NCBI RefSeq assembly: GCF_039851965.1
Contig: NZ_CP156674.1
Coordinates: forward strand, 3,658,001-3,722,000
Source of the DNA: Pseudalkalibacillus hwajinpoensis
GTDB lineage: Bacteria > Bacillota > Bacilli > Bacillales > Guptibacillaceae
Direction: 5' to 3'
DNA: 64,000 bases
The notes under the pieces are model-generated. The model had not been told where the DNA came from. It was given only the letters and a program-made list of their open reading frames with translations, and searched no databases. Position 1 is the first letter of the stretch; every line of letters begins with the position of its first letter. This document shows, one piece after another, positions 17,405-26,190 of the stretch. Made by a program: the position numbers and the translations under genes.

Positions 17405-17443
17405 ACCAAAAACGGAAGAGCGTTATGCTCTTCCGTTTTTGGT
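17405..17443. terminator. Bidirectional terminator, overlapping the end of yqfW
   Basis: Perfect 17-bp inverted repeat (17405-17421 with 17427-17443) with A5 and T5 runs. The last codons and the stop of the minus-strand yqfW (stop at 17423-17425) lie within it, so one arm is coding. Confidence 0.93.
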
Positions 17444-18001
17444 ATAGAAATGGATCCAGCTTTTAGCTTCTGACCAGTTGTTTAAGCGTTCAACTCTCGC
17501 TGGGACGGGTCCCTGATTATAAGGGGTATCAAATAAAATGACGGGGATGTTACACTCTTCTGCAATGGCGCAGGCATTATCATGCTTATCTTCAAAAAAC
17601 ACGTCAACATTGTGCTCGATAATAGCATCAATTTTATCGTGCTTTCCAATTAACTCGATGTGATGGTAAGGCACTTTATTTAGTGTAAACCAGTTTTTAG
17701 TTGTATCCAGTAAATGATTGCCCCTTGCACTAATGTAGAAAAGTTCGTAATCGCTTTTCCAATCTTCAAGAGTGGGGTGGGCATCCTCAGCTAACAGGGC
17801 ATTTGCATAAATGCTCTCTTCATTCTTCTTGAGCCACTCAAAAAACTCTGTTTGTGAAATATTAAGAAGGTTGGCTAGATTATATTGGGTAATATCAGGA
17901 AGCGATAGCTTTCGATTGAAAGAAGAATTTAAGTAGGGAAGAAATGTTTGTGGACTAGTCACGGTCCCATCAATATCCAGGCCGAGTCTTTGTATTGGCA
18001 T
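17423..18001 (-). CDS. yqfW: Putative HAD-type nucleotidase (YqfW-like)
   Basis: Likely a phosphatase of the HAD superfamily, 5'(3')-deoxyribonucleotidase-like. The 192 residues begin with the nucleophile motif LDIDGTVTS (residues 8-16), where the two aspartates are catalytic; ISARG near residue 95 is motif II; and VDVFFEDKHDNA near 150 gives the metal-binding acidic motif. AAAAGGGG stands seven bases before the ATG. Gene order matches B. subtilis yqfW, which follows zur. The substrate is unknown. Confidence 0.85.
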   Translation of the reverse strand: MPIQRLGLDIDGTVTSPQTFLPYLNSSFNRKLSLPDITQYNLANLLNISQTEFFEWLKKNEESIYANALLAEDAHPTLEDWKSDYELFYISARGNHLLDTTKNWFTLNKVPYHHIELIGKHDKIDAIIEHNVDVFFEDKHDNACAIAEECNIPVILFDTPYNQGPVPARVERLNNWSEAKSWIHFYTKNGRA

Positions 18002-18160
18002 AATAAAACCCCTTTTATAGTTTGCTCTTCCTTTATCATATCATATTCAGGTACATGCTAAAGTGGAAACTGGTAGTATCTTACTGCCGTCAAAAACATA
18101 TTCTTTAGCTTATTAACGAATACTAAGCATGCTCCACAACAAGTAAAGTGAGGGATGTAT

Positions 18161-18562
18161 ATGACAGAAGACAGACATGATAAGGAACTGGATCTTACGG
18201 AGGAACGTGAAGTACGCAGTGAAGAGGAATACCTGGAAGAAGCTGCGGCTGAAGTAGCCCCCGGTGTATTGGACCGTCCTTATTTGCAGTCGCCTGAAAA
18301 TGAACGTCCAACATCTGAGGAGCGTCAAGAGCATTTAGAAGCTAAAAGTAAGGAACAGGAAAAGACCGGTGTCGGAGTTGGTGTGGTTGCTCTGGCTCTA
18401 TCGGTACTATCATTGTTTATTCTTCCCGTTATTTTTGGAGCAGCGGGAATTATCGTAGGATTTGTTGCGAGGAGAAAGGGATTGACCACGCTCGGCTCAT
18501 GGGCGATCGGTGTCGGTGCCGCTTCAATGATCATCAGCTTATTCTTCGCCCCGTTCTTTTAG
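18161..18562 (+). CDS. yqfX: Small membrane protein with acidic N-terminus (YqfX-like)
   Basis: A 133-residue protein of unknown function. The first ~65 residues are strongly acidic and hydrophilic (many Glu/Asp, Arg), followed by two membrane segments (about 72-100 and 110-132) separated by ARRKGLTTLGSW, a DUF4190-like arrangement. The ribosome site GTGAGGG (18148-18154) directly abuts ATG 18155 but is six bases from ATG 18161, so the latter is preferred. It stands between yqfW and ispG as yqfX does in B. subtilis. Confidence 0.8.
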   Translation: MTEDRHDKELDLTEEREVRSEEEYLEEAAAEVAPGVLDRPYLQSPENERPTSEERQEHLEAKSKEQEKTGVGVGVVALALSVLSLFILPVIFGAAGIIVGFVARRKGLTTLGSWAIGVGAASMIISLFFAPFF

Positions 18563-18575
18563 CTGAAGAGTGTGA

Positions 18576-18608
18576 AAAAGCCTGACATCCACTGGATGTC
18601 AGGCTTTT
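18576..18608. terminator. Bidirectional terminator between yqfX and ispG
   Basis: Perfect 15-bp stem (18576-18590 with 18594-18608), three-base loop, A-tract and T-tract on opposite sides. Confidence 0.93.
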
Positions 18609-18616
18609 CAACTAGA

Positions 18617-19735
18617 TCAGGCATTTGCTTCTGCATTTGCCTTTTCTTCTTCCATCTTTTTATAATGCTCTTCAGCAATTTTATCGACTTCTTTTTTCAG
18701 CTCTTCTACCATAGTTTCTTCCGGAACCTTCCGAATAATTTCGCCATGGCGGAACAATAGTCCTTCTCCACGTGCACCAGCAATCCCTATATCTGCTTCC
18801 CGTGCTTCACCAGGTCCGTTTACTGCACAGCCTAGAACAGCAACCTTAATTGGGGCTTTAATGGTAGAAATGTATTCTTCCACTTCATTAGCGATTGAAA
18901 TAAGATCAATTTCAATTCGTCCACATGTTGGACAGGAAATTAATGTCGCTGCATTTGCTGCAAGACCGAATGATTTAAGAAGCTCTCGTGCAACCTTAAC
19001 TTCTTCAACTGGATCAGCACTAAGTGATATACGTGCAGTATTCCCGATCCCTTTAGAGAGAATTACTCCAAGACCTGCGGCACTCTTAACAGTACCAGCA
19101 AAAAGAGTACCTGATTCAGTAATACCAAGGTGAAGCGGGTAGTCGAAAGAACGCGCCGCAAGTTCATATGCTTCTGTAGCGAGGTTAACATCGGAAGCCT
19201 TCATTGATACGATAATATCGTAGAAATCAAGGTCTTCAAGAATCTTGATGTGGTGCAGTGCACTCTCGAGCATCCCTTCAGCAGTTGGATAACCGTACTT
19301 TTCAAGGATTTTTCTTTCAAGTGAACCGGCATTTACACCAATTCGAATCGGGATGCCTTTTTCCTTAGCAGCTTTTACAACAGCTTCAACTTTCTCGCGA
19401 CGGCCAATGTTACCAGGGTTAATTCTGATTTTATCAGCGCCGCCTTCAATTGCTTTTAAAGCTAGCTTATAATTGAAGTGAATATCAACAACGAGTGGAA
19501 TGTTAATCCGTTTCTTAATTTCTGGAATAGCATCTGCTGCTCGATCATCTGGACATGCTACGCGTACGATCTGACATCCTGCTTCTTCCAGACGATTAAT
19601 TTCAGCTACAGTAGCTTCCACATCGTGTGTCTTTGTTGTTGTCATACTTTGAATAATAACTTCGTTGTTACCGCCTATTGTTAATGGACCTACTTTAACC
19701 GGTCTCGTTTTACTACGGTGAGTAATTTCATTCAT
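18617..19735 (-). CDS. ispG: 4-hydroxy-3-methylbut-2-en-1-yl diphosphate synthase
   Basis: Penultimate step of the MEP isoprenoid pathway: reductive ring opening of MEcPP to HMBPP on a [4Fe-4S] cluster. The 372 residues begin MNEITHRSKTRPVKVG, an N-terminal TIM barrel follows, and the C-terminal cluster domain has CPTCGR near residue 270 and GCAVNGPGEA near 307, supplying the three cysteine ligands. The ATG at 19735 with AAGGAG ten bases upstream gives the family length; the longer frame to 19852 adds 39 unconserved residues. It works with IspH encoded at 5003-5947. Confidence 0.95.
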   Translation of the reverse strand: MNEITHRSKTRPVKVGPLTIGGNNEVIIQSMTTTKTHDVEATVAEINRLEEAGCQIVRVACPDDRAADAIPEIKKRINIPLVVDIHFNYKLALKAIEGGADKIRINPGNIGRREKVEAVVKAAKEKGIPIRIGVNAGSLERKILEKYGYPTAEGMLESALHHIKILEDLDFYDIIVSMKASDVNLATEAYELAARSFDYPLHLGITESGTLFAGTVKSAAGLGVILSKGIGNTARISLSADPVEEVKVARELLKSFGLAANAATLISCPTCGRIEIDLISIANEVEEYISTIKAPIKVAVLGCAVNGPGEAREADIGIAGARGEGLLFRHGEIIRKVPEETMVEELKKEVDKIAEEHYKKMEEEKANAEANA

Positions 19736-19876
19736 GCGAAAATCGCTCCTTTTACATGTAGGATTGCATGCCTCATGATTTAGATCGCTTTGTATATGTT
19801 CCCGAACGAGGGAATTGAACTCTTCTTTAATACTATCCCATTGTAGCAACATTGGAAGGCTATTGACAAGAAATAA

Positions 19877-20203
19877 TCACTGTGAGGACGTATCGGTATA
19901 GGTAGGGATTTTATATTGTTGCCCAATTTGAATTTGAGTAGGTGGGATTTTGTTTAATGTTTCGAAATCATGCACGATTGTATCTATTGAGACAGGGATC
20001 GTTCCATTTTCTTTTTCGACTAATGAGAGTACTGTATCCCCGGCCTTAGTATTATGTATCACATAAGGTGTCTTAGCATTTTCTTCAGGTGGTGCCTCGA
20101 TATCGTTAGAAACGTCATAAGTGGCAAGAGTACCGGTCGTTAAATCGTAGTAAGTCGTATGAAGGACAAGCAGAAAAAGTGCTACAGTTAGTAGCTTGCG
20201 CAT
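19877..20203 (-). CDS. yqfZ: LysM-domain protein (YqfZ-like)
   Basis: A short exported or membrane-anchored protein with one peptidoglycan-binding LysM domain. The 108 residues start with a hydrophobic signal/anchor (MRKLLTVALFLLVLHTTYY), then a short linker and a C-terminal LysM segment (about 55-105) with HNTKAGDTVLSLVEKENG and IQIGQQYKIPTY. The ATG at 20203 is preferred, with GGTGA five bases upstream; an earlier ATG at 20230 is possible. Its place after ispG agrees with yqfZ of B. subtilis. Role unknown, likely envelope or spore coat. Confidence 0.8.
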   Translation of the reverse strand: MRKLLTVALFLLVLHTTYYDLTTGTLATYDVSNDIEAPPEENAKTPYVIHNTKAGDTVLSLVEKENGTIPVSIDTIVHDFETLNKIPPTQIQIGQQYKIPTYTDTSSQ

Positions 20204-20401
20204 ATCATTCACCGCTCTTCCTTGAATCATATTTTAATTCTACTGTATGCTTGTCCATCTAGAATATGACACAAACCTCCTGTGCCTCCTGTGAAATTAT
20301 CTTTTCTTTCCAGTGCGTGTCGAGTAAAATAGCAAAGAGATGGAGAGGCAACGAAAGTTTCTCTATCAGGACGACTTAAAGAGAAAAAAGGAGATCAAAC
20401 T

Positions 20402-21277
20402 ATGTTTAAAAAAGTTATGCCGTTTTTCTTGTCTATGTTGTTGGTGGTGTCTATCCTGCCAATTGTTGCATATGCAGATGCTGCTGTAGGTGATGTCATC
20501 GTCACTCTAGGTGAGGATTTGACAGAAGATCAGAAGCAAAAACTGTTAGAGGAAATGGAAGCTCCAAAAGATGTAATGACAGTACCTGTAACCAATGAAG
20601 AAGAACATCAATATCTTGGAGATTATATAAGTAAAGCATTAATCGGAACACGCGCTTTATCGTCTTCTTCTATTACAATTGCAAAGAAAGATGCTGGTTT
20701 AAGCGTAGAAACAAATAACATTAATTGGGTAACTGATGATATGTATGCCAATGCTTTGATTACAGCAGGTGTGAAGGATGCAGATATCTATGTAACGGCT
20801 CCTACTGAAGTTTCAGGAACAGCTGCCCTTACAGGATTGATTAAAGCGTATGAGCTAAGCTCGGATGAAGTGATTCCTGAAGAACAAAAGCAGGTAGCAA
20901 ATGAGGAGCTTGTAACAACTGCGAAATTAAGTGATAGTATCGGTGCTGATAAAGCAACAGAATTAATGACAAAGATTAAAGATGATATCGCCACTAATCC
21001 CCCTGAAACGGAAGAAGATCTTAGGGAACGAATCAAACAAATTGCAAGTGACTCTGGCATTGAATTAACCGGGGAGGAGCTTGATGGACTAGTGGCATTA
21101 TTTAATCGAATGAAGAATCTTGACATCGATTGGGATCAAATGAAAGGTCAGTTAGAGAACGCAAGGGAAAACCTTGATGAATTCTTGAATAAAGAAGAAA
21201 CACAATCATTTATTCAAAAAATTATTGATTTCTTTATCGCGCTTATTGATGGTATAAAAGGGGTATTTAAATCGTAA
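20402..21277 (+). CDS. Secreted DUF1002 protein (YpuA-like)
   Basis: Function unknown. The 291-residue protein has a typical signal peptide (MFKKVMPFFLSMLLVVSILP, likely cleaved near the AYA-DAA site at residue 25) and then a soluble DUF1002 region: GDVIVTLGEDLTEDQ, ALIGTRALSSSSI, NALITAGVKDADIYVTAP, and a helical acidic C-terminal third. The family includes YpuA of B. subtilis. AAAAGGAGAT lies just before the ATG. A single gene between yqfZ (divergent) and an NfeD-like gene. Confidence 0.85.
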   Translation: MFKKVMPFFLSMLLVVSILPIVAYADAAVGDVIVTLGEDLTEDQKQKLLEEMEAPKDVMTVPVTNEEEHQYLGDYISKALIGTRALSSSSITIAKKDAGLSVETNNINWVTDDMYANALITAGVKDADIYVTAPTEVSGTAALTGLIKAYELSSDEVIPEEQKQVANEELVTTAKLSDSIGADKATELMTKIKDDIATNPPETEEDLRERIKQIASDSGIELTGEELDGLVALFNRMKNLDIDWDQMKGQLENARENLDEFLNKEETQSFIQKIIDFFIALIDGIKGVFKS

Positions 21278-21347
21278 AGTGACATTGAACTGAAACTTTT
21301 CCTGCTTGTAATCGTATAAGGAGAGAAGGAAAAAGGAGGGAGCGAAG

Positions 21348-22004
21348 ATGGAAATTCTATCGTTGCCAGCTATAGGTTTTCTAGTCGTACTGCTTAGCGT
21401 ACTTTTTTTGTTTGGTGAATTGCTTGTTCGTGTAAAAGGGATTTTTGGTGTCATTGGGATTCTCATGTTAACGTTCTACTTTAGTTTCCATCTCACGTCA
21501 TTACCTTCCATGCTATGGATGGGGCTTGTTTTTGCGGTTGGTCTCGCTTTAGTCATTCTCGATGGAAAGCTATTGAATGATGGAACTTTTGGGTTAATCG
21601 GTTTATTAATGATGGTCACGGCTGTCGCGATTCCCTCTCCATCTTTTCTATACGGTCTGCTTGTTTCGAGTGGCTTTTTGATGGGTACGGCTGCTTCTTT
21701 TCTATTTCTACGTGTTTTTCCAGCGCGTTCAATGTGGACTAAAATGACGTTGAAGGACCGATTGAGCAGTGATATGGGGTATAATTCTATGAATGAGGGG
21801 TACAAAGAATTAATTGGTAAAACCGCTACGACGATTACTCCATTCAGACCGAGCGGTACAATTCAATTGAATGAGAATAAATATAGTGCTATCTCAGCAG
21901 GAAGCTGGATCGATTCAAATGTCCAGGTTGTAATTACATCTGTTGATGGAACACGCATTGTAATCGAAGAACAAAAAGAGAAAAGTAAAAGACATCCAGT
22001 CTAA
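21348..22004 (+). CDS. NfeD-like membrane protein
   Basis: A 218-residue protein with four or five hydrophobic segments in residues 5-125 and a C-terminal OB-fold-like domain (about 145-215: LIGKTATTITPFRPSGTI, SAGSWIDSNVQVVIT). This is the layout of NfeD proteins, which usually act with SPFH/stomatin proteins in membrane-domain organisation. The protease domain of long NfeD forms is absent. No SPFH gene lies next to it here. AAAGGAGGGAG precedes the ATG. The family call is firm; the partner is unknown. Confidence 0.82.
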   Translation: MEILSLPAIGFLVVLLSVLFLFGELLVRVKGIFGVIGILMLTFYFSFHLTSLPSMLWMGLVFAVGLALVILDGKLLNDGTFGLIGLLMMVTAVAIPSPSFLYGLLVSSGFLMGTAASFLFLRVFPARSMWTKMTLKDRLSSDMGYNSMNEGYKELIGKTATTITPFRPSGTIQLNENKYSAISAGSWIDSNVQVVITSVDGTRIVIEEQKEKSKRHPV

Positions 22005-22013
22005 TGGATATAG

Positions 22014-22046
22014 GCCTCGGGTCATGGATCCGAGGCTTAAATTATT
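22014..22046 (+). terminator. Terminator of the NfeD-like gene
   Basis: GCCTCGG (22014-22020) pairs with CCGAGGC (22030-22036); the tail TTAAATTATT is A/T-rich rather than pure T. Confidence 0.65.
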
Positions 22047-22086
22047 AACTTTTTCTAATCCGTTTATCCCGATCTCTAAACTAGGG

Positions 22087-22115
22087 TTGACATATTGTTA
22101 GATAATAGTTAAGAT
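22087..22115 (+). promoter_or_regulatory. Sigma-A promoter of the sulfate assimilation operon
   Basis: Consensus TTGACA at 22087-22092, 17-bp spacer, TAAGAT at 22110-22115. Transcription would start at about 22122, at the front of the S-box leader. Confidence 0.85.
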
Positions 22116-22120
22116 TTAGA

Positions 22121-22276
22121 AAATAACTTATCAAGAGAGACCGAGGGACTGGCCCGATGACGTCCAGCAACCTGCCACCAGGCAAGGTGCTACTTCCAGC
22201 AAAATGGAGTCCATTTTGGAAGATAAGGTGAATCAAGGTAACCTGATCTGTCTTTCCAATTTGGGAAGGCTTTTTT
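22121..22276 (+). promoter_or_regulatory. SAM-I riboswitch (S-box) with terminator
   Basis: Classical S-box sequence: P1 CTTATC (22127-22132) pairs with GATAAG (22222-22227); the conserved AGAGA and GAGGGACTGGCCC segments, the P2 CAGCAACC segment and the P3/P4 region follow. An intrinsic terminator lies at 22250-22276 (GTCTTTCC against GGGAAGGC, then T6). AGATAAGGT (22221-22229) can also pair with ACCTGATCT (22241-22249), a likely antiterminator that competes with P1. SAM binding is expected to switch the operon off. Confidence 0.95.
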
Positions 22277-22326
22277 AGTTATTAAGCCTCTCCTACTCAT
22301 CAAATGTAATTAAGGGGGGTTTCTAA

Positions 22327-22473
22327 ATGAAAAATGAGAAACAGAATTTTAAAGATGTTGCCGAGCGAATTGAGAAGATGCTCAGTACACTTAAGTATGG
22401 ATCCATTACTCTGGTTGTACAGGATGGAAAAGTCATACAGCTTGAGAGACAGGAGAAGGAACGGATTTACTAA
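22327..22473 (+). CDS. yezD: Small YezD-family protein (DUF2292)
   Basis: A 48-residue protein. Its core (LKYGSITLVVQDGKVIQLER) matches the YezD/DUF2292 family, tiny proteins often found with sulfur-assimilation genes in Firmicutes; function unknown. AAGGGGGG stands seven or so bases before ATG 22327, between the S-box terminator and a second hairpin ahead of cysH. It is therefore the first gene expressed when the riboswitch is open. Confidence 0.85.
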   Translation: MKNEKQNFKDVAERIEKMLSTLKYGSITLVVQDGKVIQLERQEKERIY

Positions 22474-22496
22474 AAGCGCTGACTAGAAAAACTAGA

Positions 22497-22533
22497 GGCG
22501 GTTCTAACGATACTCGTTAGAATCGTCTTTTTA
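22497..22533 (+). terminator. Second hairpin between yezD and cysH
   Basis: A 14-pair stem with G-T pairs (22497-22510 with 22514-22527) followed by T5. It lies inside the operon, so it probably lets part of the transcripts stop after yezD. cysH starts 25 bases later. Confidence 0.75.
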
Positions 22534-22557
22534 TATGTTTCAAAAGGAGGTTTTGGT

Positions 22558-23280
22558 ATGGAATGGTTATATGAAAATTGGTCAGGGGAAATTCCTTTTT
22601 TTGACAGTAACTCAAAAACTAAAGGAGCACTTGAGGTCCTTGATTGGGCTTATGCTACGTATCAAGACGATATTGTCTATGCCTGTAGTTTTGGGGTGGA
22701 AGGCGTTGTATTGATTGATTTAATTTCACAAGTAAATGAGAAGGCTGAAATCGTCTTCCTTGATACGGGTCTACATTTCGATGAGACATATGAACTCATT
22801 GAGCAGGTGAAAGCAAGATACCCAAATCTACGGATCAAATTAAAGAAACCAGAGCAATCAGTTGATGAACAAGCAAAGACATATGGTGAGGCACTGTGGG
22901 AGCGTAATCCTTCTCAGTGCTGTAATCTTAGAAAAATTATTCCTTTGAATGAAGAATTACAGGGAGTTAGCGCCTGGATTTCAGGCCTTAGAAGAGAGCA
23001 ATCTCCCTTGAGACAATCGACTGAATTCTTGAATAAAGATTCTAAATTTGAAGCTATTAAAGTTTGTCCACTTATTCATTGGACCTGGAAAGAGATCTGG
23101 CGTTACGTGTATGAGAATGATTTACCTTATAACCAATTACATGATCAAGGGTACCCGAGCATTGGATGTGAGGTTTGTACAGCTAAAGTGCTAGAAGGAA
23201 GTGACTCCAGGTCGGGACGATGGGCAAATCAGGAGAAAACGGAATGTGGATTGCACCTTGATTCTGCTTCAAATAGGTGA
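22558..23280 (+). CDS. cysH: Phosphoadenylyl/adenylyl-sulfate reductase
   Basis: Reduces activated sulfate (PAPS and/or APS) to sulfite with thioredoxin. The 240-residue protein has the PP-loop-type N-terminal domain (YACSFGVEGVVLIDLI near residue 40), the cysteine pair QCCNLRK near 121 and GCEVCTAK near 204 that together bind a [4Fe-4S] cluster, and a C-terminal ECGLH with the catalytic cysteine. The cluster cysteines indicate the APS-accepting type, as known for B. subtilis CysH. AAAAGGAGG precedes the ATG. It starts the run cysH-cysP-sat-cysC. Confidence 0.94.
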   Translation: MEWLYENWSGEIPFFDSNSKTKGALEVLDWAYATYQDDIVYACSFGVEGVVLIDLISQVNEKAEIVFLDTGLHFDETYELIEQVKARYPNLRIKLKKPEQSVDEQAKTYGEALWERNPSQCCNLRKIIPLNEELQGVSAWISGLRREQSPLRQSTEFLNKDSKFEAIKVCPLIHWTWKEIWRYVYENDLPYNQLHDQGYPSIGCEVCTAKVLEGSDSRSGRWANQEKTECGLHLDSASNR

Positions 23281-23285
23281 CGCTC

Positions 23286-24350
23286 ATGAGCATTCTTGTT
23301 ATTATCGTTGCTATGTTTTTTGCCATGAATATCGGGGCAAGCGGGGCGGCTGCTTCCATGGGGGTAGCTTATGGAGCAGGTGCTATTAAACGGAGAACGA
23401 CAGCCTTATCTATATGTGCGATAGGAATTCTTGCAGGGGCAGCCTTTGGTGGAGGAGACGTTATTAAAACGATAGGGAGCGGGATTATTCCTTCTTCGAT
23501 TCTAAGTGTTAAAGTAATCCTTATTATCTTTATAGCGGCGACAACAGCGCTGTTTTTAGCGAATATGATGGGCATTCCGTTATCTACAAGTGAAGTCACA
23601 GTAGGTGCAGTTGTCGGTGTTGGGATTGCCTATCGCGCACTTTATTTCTCAAACATCATTGTTATTATGCTACTCTGGCTGGTAATACCGGTTGTCGCCT
23701 TTGTAATGGCGCTCCTCGCTGGAAAGCTCGTATTAATTCTTAAAAGGCGGAGAAAAGTGACTCCAGGCTGGCAACGTGTATTGGGGGTACTACTTATTGT
23801 AGCAGGATTTCTGGAGGCTTTCTCTGCAGGAATGAACAACGTTGCAAACGCAGTAGGACCTCTTGTAGGAGCGGGGCTACTCTCACTATCAACTGGAGCA
23901 TTGTTAGGCGGAGCGTTTGTTGCGCTTGGAGCGCTTGTTTTCGGCAGCAGGGTTATTGAAACAAATGGTTATCGGATAACCAGCTTCTCACTTGGGGAGG
24001 GTTTTGCCGTGTCGAGTACAAGTGCTGGTCTTGTAATCGGTGCATCGCTCTTTGGTATTCCAGTTCCGCTCACACAGATTACAACTTCATCTATTATTGG
24101 AATCGGAACTGCAAAAGATGGGTTTCAACTCTGGCAAAAAGATGTCATTACACGAATGTTGAAAGTCTGGGTAGTTTCACCAGTTTTTTCATTAGTGATT
24201 TCGTATAGCATGATTAAATTATTTCTAGAAAGTGACTTATACACATTAATTGCAATTGGCAGTGTTATTCTTGCAACGATTGGGTCGGGCAGTCTAATAA
24301 AAACGATTCGAACGCAGAAACAAGCGGTTCAGGATGAAGGAAGCATGTAA
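23286..24350 (+). CDS. cysP: Sulfate permease of the PiT family
   Basis: Sulfate uptake, related to inorganic phosphate transporters. The 354 residues (same length as B. subtilis CysP) form about ten membrane segments in two repeats. Signature stretches are AMNIGASGAAASMGVAYG near the N-terminus and GMNNVANAVGPLVGAG near residue 180, the PiT repeat motif. ATG 23286 with AGGTGA five bases upstream is chosen; the ribosome site overlaps the cysH stop, indicating coupling. Assignment as sulfate rather than phosphate carrier rests on its position between cysH and sat. Confidence 0.92.
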   Translation: MSILVIIVAMFFAMNIGASGAAASMGVAYGAGAIKRRTTALSICAIGILAGAAFGGGDVIKTIGSGIIPSSILSVKVILIIFIAATTALFLANMMGIPLSTSEVTVGAVVGVGIAYRALYFSNIIVIMLLWLVIPVVAFVMALLAGKLVLILKRRRKVTPGWQRVLGVLLIVAGFLEAFSAGMNNVANAVGPLVGAGLLSLSTGALLGGAFVALGALVFGSRVIETNGYRITSFSLGEGFAVSSTSAGLVIGASLFGIPVPLTQITTSSIIGIGTAKDGFQLWQKDVITRMLKVWVVSPVFSLVISYSMIKLFLESDLYTLIAIGSVILATIGSGSLIKTIRTQKQAVQDEGSM

Positions 24351-24378
24351 CGTTTACTAAACAATTGGAGGGATTTAT

Positions 24379-25527
24379 ATGACAACAATTAATCCACATG
24401 GTGGTAATTTGATTAACCTTTATAAACCAGATGCAGAAGTAGCCGGAATTAGAAATGAAATAGAGCTCGATAAGACAGCATTAAGTGACCTCGAGCTGAT
24501 TGGGACTGGTGCTTATAGTCCACTACAGGGTTTTTTAAATGAAAATGATTATGAGTCTGTTGTTCATGATCTTAAGCTCGAAAATGGATTGCCATGGAGT
24601 ATTCCAATCACATTGCCGGTGAATAGCGGTGTAGCCGATGATCTTACAATCGGAGAAAAAGTAAAGCTAACGAATAATGGTCTTGTTTATGGAACTATTC
24701 AAGTTGAGTCAATCTATTCACCTGATAAGAAAGTAGAAGCCCGTCATGTCTATTTGACAGAAGACGAGGCGCATCCGGGAGTGAAAAAAGTCTATGAAAG
24801 ACCCGATGTTTATATTGGGGGGGCGATTGAGCTACTTAGAAGAAGTGACAAAGGTCAATTCAATAAATACCATTTCGATCCTTCAGAAACCAGGGAGTAC
24901 TTTCAGAAACAGGGGTGGAAAACGGTAGTAGGTTTTCAAACACGAAATCCAGTTCACCGCGCACATGAATATATTCAAAAAACCGCTCTTGAAACGGTTG
25001 ATGGGCTCTTTCTAAATCCGCTTGTAGGTGAAACAAAATCAGATGATATCCCTGCAGAAATTCGAATGGAAAGTTATGAAGTACTACTTGAAAAATACTA
25101 TCCAGCTGATCGTGTTCATCTAGGGGTATTTCCAGCCGCTATGCGCTATGCCGGACCAAGAGAAGCGATCTTCCATGCGATTGTTCGGAAGAATTTCGGT
25201 TGCACTCACTTCATAGTAGGAAGAGATCATGCTGGTGTAGGCGATTACTACGGAACTTACGATGCACAGAAGATCTTTAATCGATTTACGAAGGAAGAGT
25301 TAGGAATTACTCCGCTATTCTTTGAACACAGTTTCTATTGTGAGAAATGTGGCAGCATGGCTTCGGCAAAAACGTGCCCACATGGGAAAGAACATCACGT
25401 TATTCTTTCAGGTACAAAGGTTCGTGCTCTCCTTAGAAATGGTGAGCAGCCACCAGAAACATTTAGCCGTCCTGAAGTGGTAGAAGTATTGATTAGAGGT
25501 ATGAGCGAAAATACAGTAAAGGCATAG
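24379..25527 (+). CDS. sat: Sulfate adenylyltransferase (ATP sulfurylase)
   Basis: Makes APS from ATP and sulfate, the first step of assimilation. The 382-residue protein (family length) has the PUA-like N-terminal domain with LSDLELIGTGAYSPLQGF near residue 35, the nucleotide motif QTRNPVHRAHEY near 188 and VGRDHAGVGDYYG near 283, and a zinc-ribbon-like CEKCGSM-x-CPHG near 323. Ribosome site TTGGAGGGA. Operon-internal, between cysP and cysC. Confidence 0.96.
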   Translation: MTTINPHGGNLINLYKPDAEVAGIRNEIELDKTALSDLELIGTGAYSPLQGFLNENDYESVVHDLKLENGLPWSIPITLPVNSGVADDLTIGEKVKLTNNGLVYGTIQVESIYSPDKKVEARHVYLTEDEAHPGVKKVYERPDVYIGGAIELLRRSDKGQFNKYHFDPSETREYFQKQGWKTVVGFQTRNPVHRAHEYIQKTALETVDGLFLNPLVGETKSDDIPAEIRMESYEVLLEKYYPADRVHLGVFPAAMRYAGPREAIFHAIVRKNFGCTHFIVGRDHAGVGDYYGTYDAQKIFNRFTKEELGITPLFFEHSFYCEKCGSMASAKTCPHGKEHHVILSGTKVRALLRNGEQPPETFSRPEVVEVLIRGMSENTVKA

Positions 25528-25538
25528 GAGGCATATCA

Positions 25539-26150
25539 ATGAGTGCGAATCAAAATCTAACATGGCACGATACGGTTGTAACAAAAGAATTACGCAGGGA
25601 ACAGAACAAACATCAGAGTGCTGTGCTCTTCTTTACAGGGTTATCAGGTTCTGGTAAATCAACAATCGCAAACGCTGTTTCACTTAAGCTACATGAATTA
25701 GGTGTTCAAAGTTATGTGCTTGACGGAGACAATATCCGACAAGGGCTTAATAAAGGTCTAGGTTTTAATGAGGAAGACCGAAAAGAGAATATAAGACGTA
25801 TTGGTGAGGTGTCTAAGTTGTTCGTTGATAGCGGACAATTTGCAATAACAGCCTTTATTTCTCCATTTCGAAGTGATCGCCAAATGGTGCGTGAATTACT
25901 AGGAGAAGACGAATTTATCGAAGTATATGTGAAATGCCCAATAAATGAATGTGAGCAAAGAGACCCTAAAGGACTATATAAAAAAGCAAGAAGTGGTGAG
26001 ATTCCGAACTTTACAGGGGTCTCCTCACCTTATGAAGAACCATTACATCCTGAAATAGTCATTGATTCTTATCATGATACACCTGATGTATGTGCAGAGA
26101 AATTAGTGGATTATTTAGTTGAGAAAGAGCTGATTTCAAAAAAAAGCTAA
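25539..26150 (+). CDS. cysC: Adenylyl-sulfate kinase
   Basis: Phosphorylates APS to PAPS. The 203-residue P-loop kinase has FFTGLSGSGKST (about 30-41), the substrate segment LDGDNIRQGLNKGLGF near 60, FISPFRSDRQ near 108 and the PKGLYKKARSGEIPNFTG lid region near 145. It follows sat by 11 bases with GGAGGCA as ribosome site. With a cluster-type CysH that may take APS directly, PAPS formation may be a parallel route. Confidence 0.95.
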   Translation: MSANQNLTWHDTVVTKELRREQNKHQSAVLFFTGLSGSGKSTIANAVSLKLHELGVQSYVLDGDNIRQGLNKGLGFNEEDRKENIRRIGEVSKLFVDSGQFAITAFISPFRSDRQMVRELLGEDEFIEVYVKCPINECEQRDPKGLYKKARSGEIPNFTGVSSPYEEPLHPEIVIDSYHDTPDVCAEKLVDYLVEKELISKKS

Positions 26151-26190
26151 CCATAGGGTGATTGATATAATGATTAGAGGAGGATATAGG

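Noticed and set aside
18617..19852. Longer IspG starting at 19852
   Set aside because: The extra 39 residues are not like the family and the AAGGAG site points to 19735.
20273..20292. Tandem CCTCCTGTG repeat upstream of the DUF1002 gene
   Set aside because: Only two copies of nine bases, with no further structure around them.
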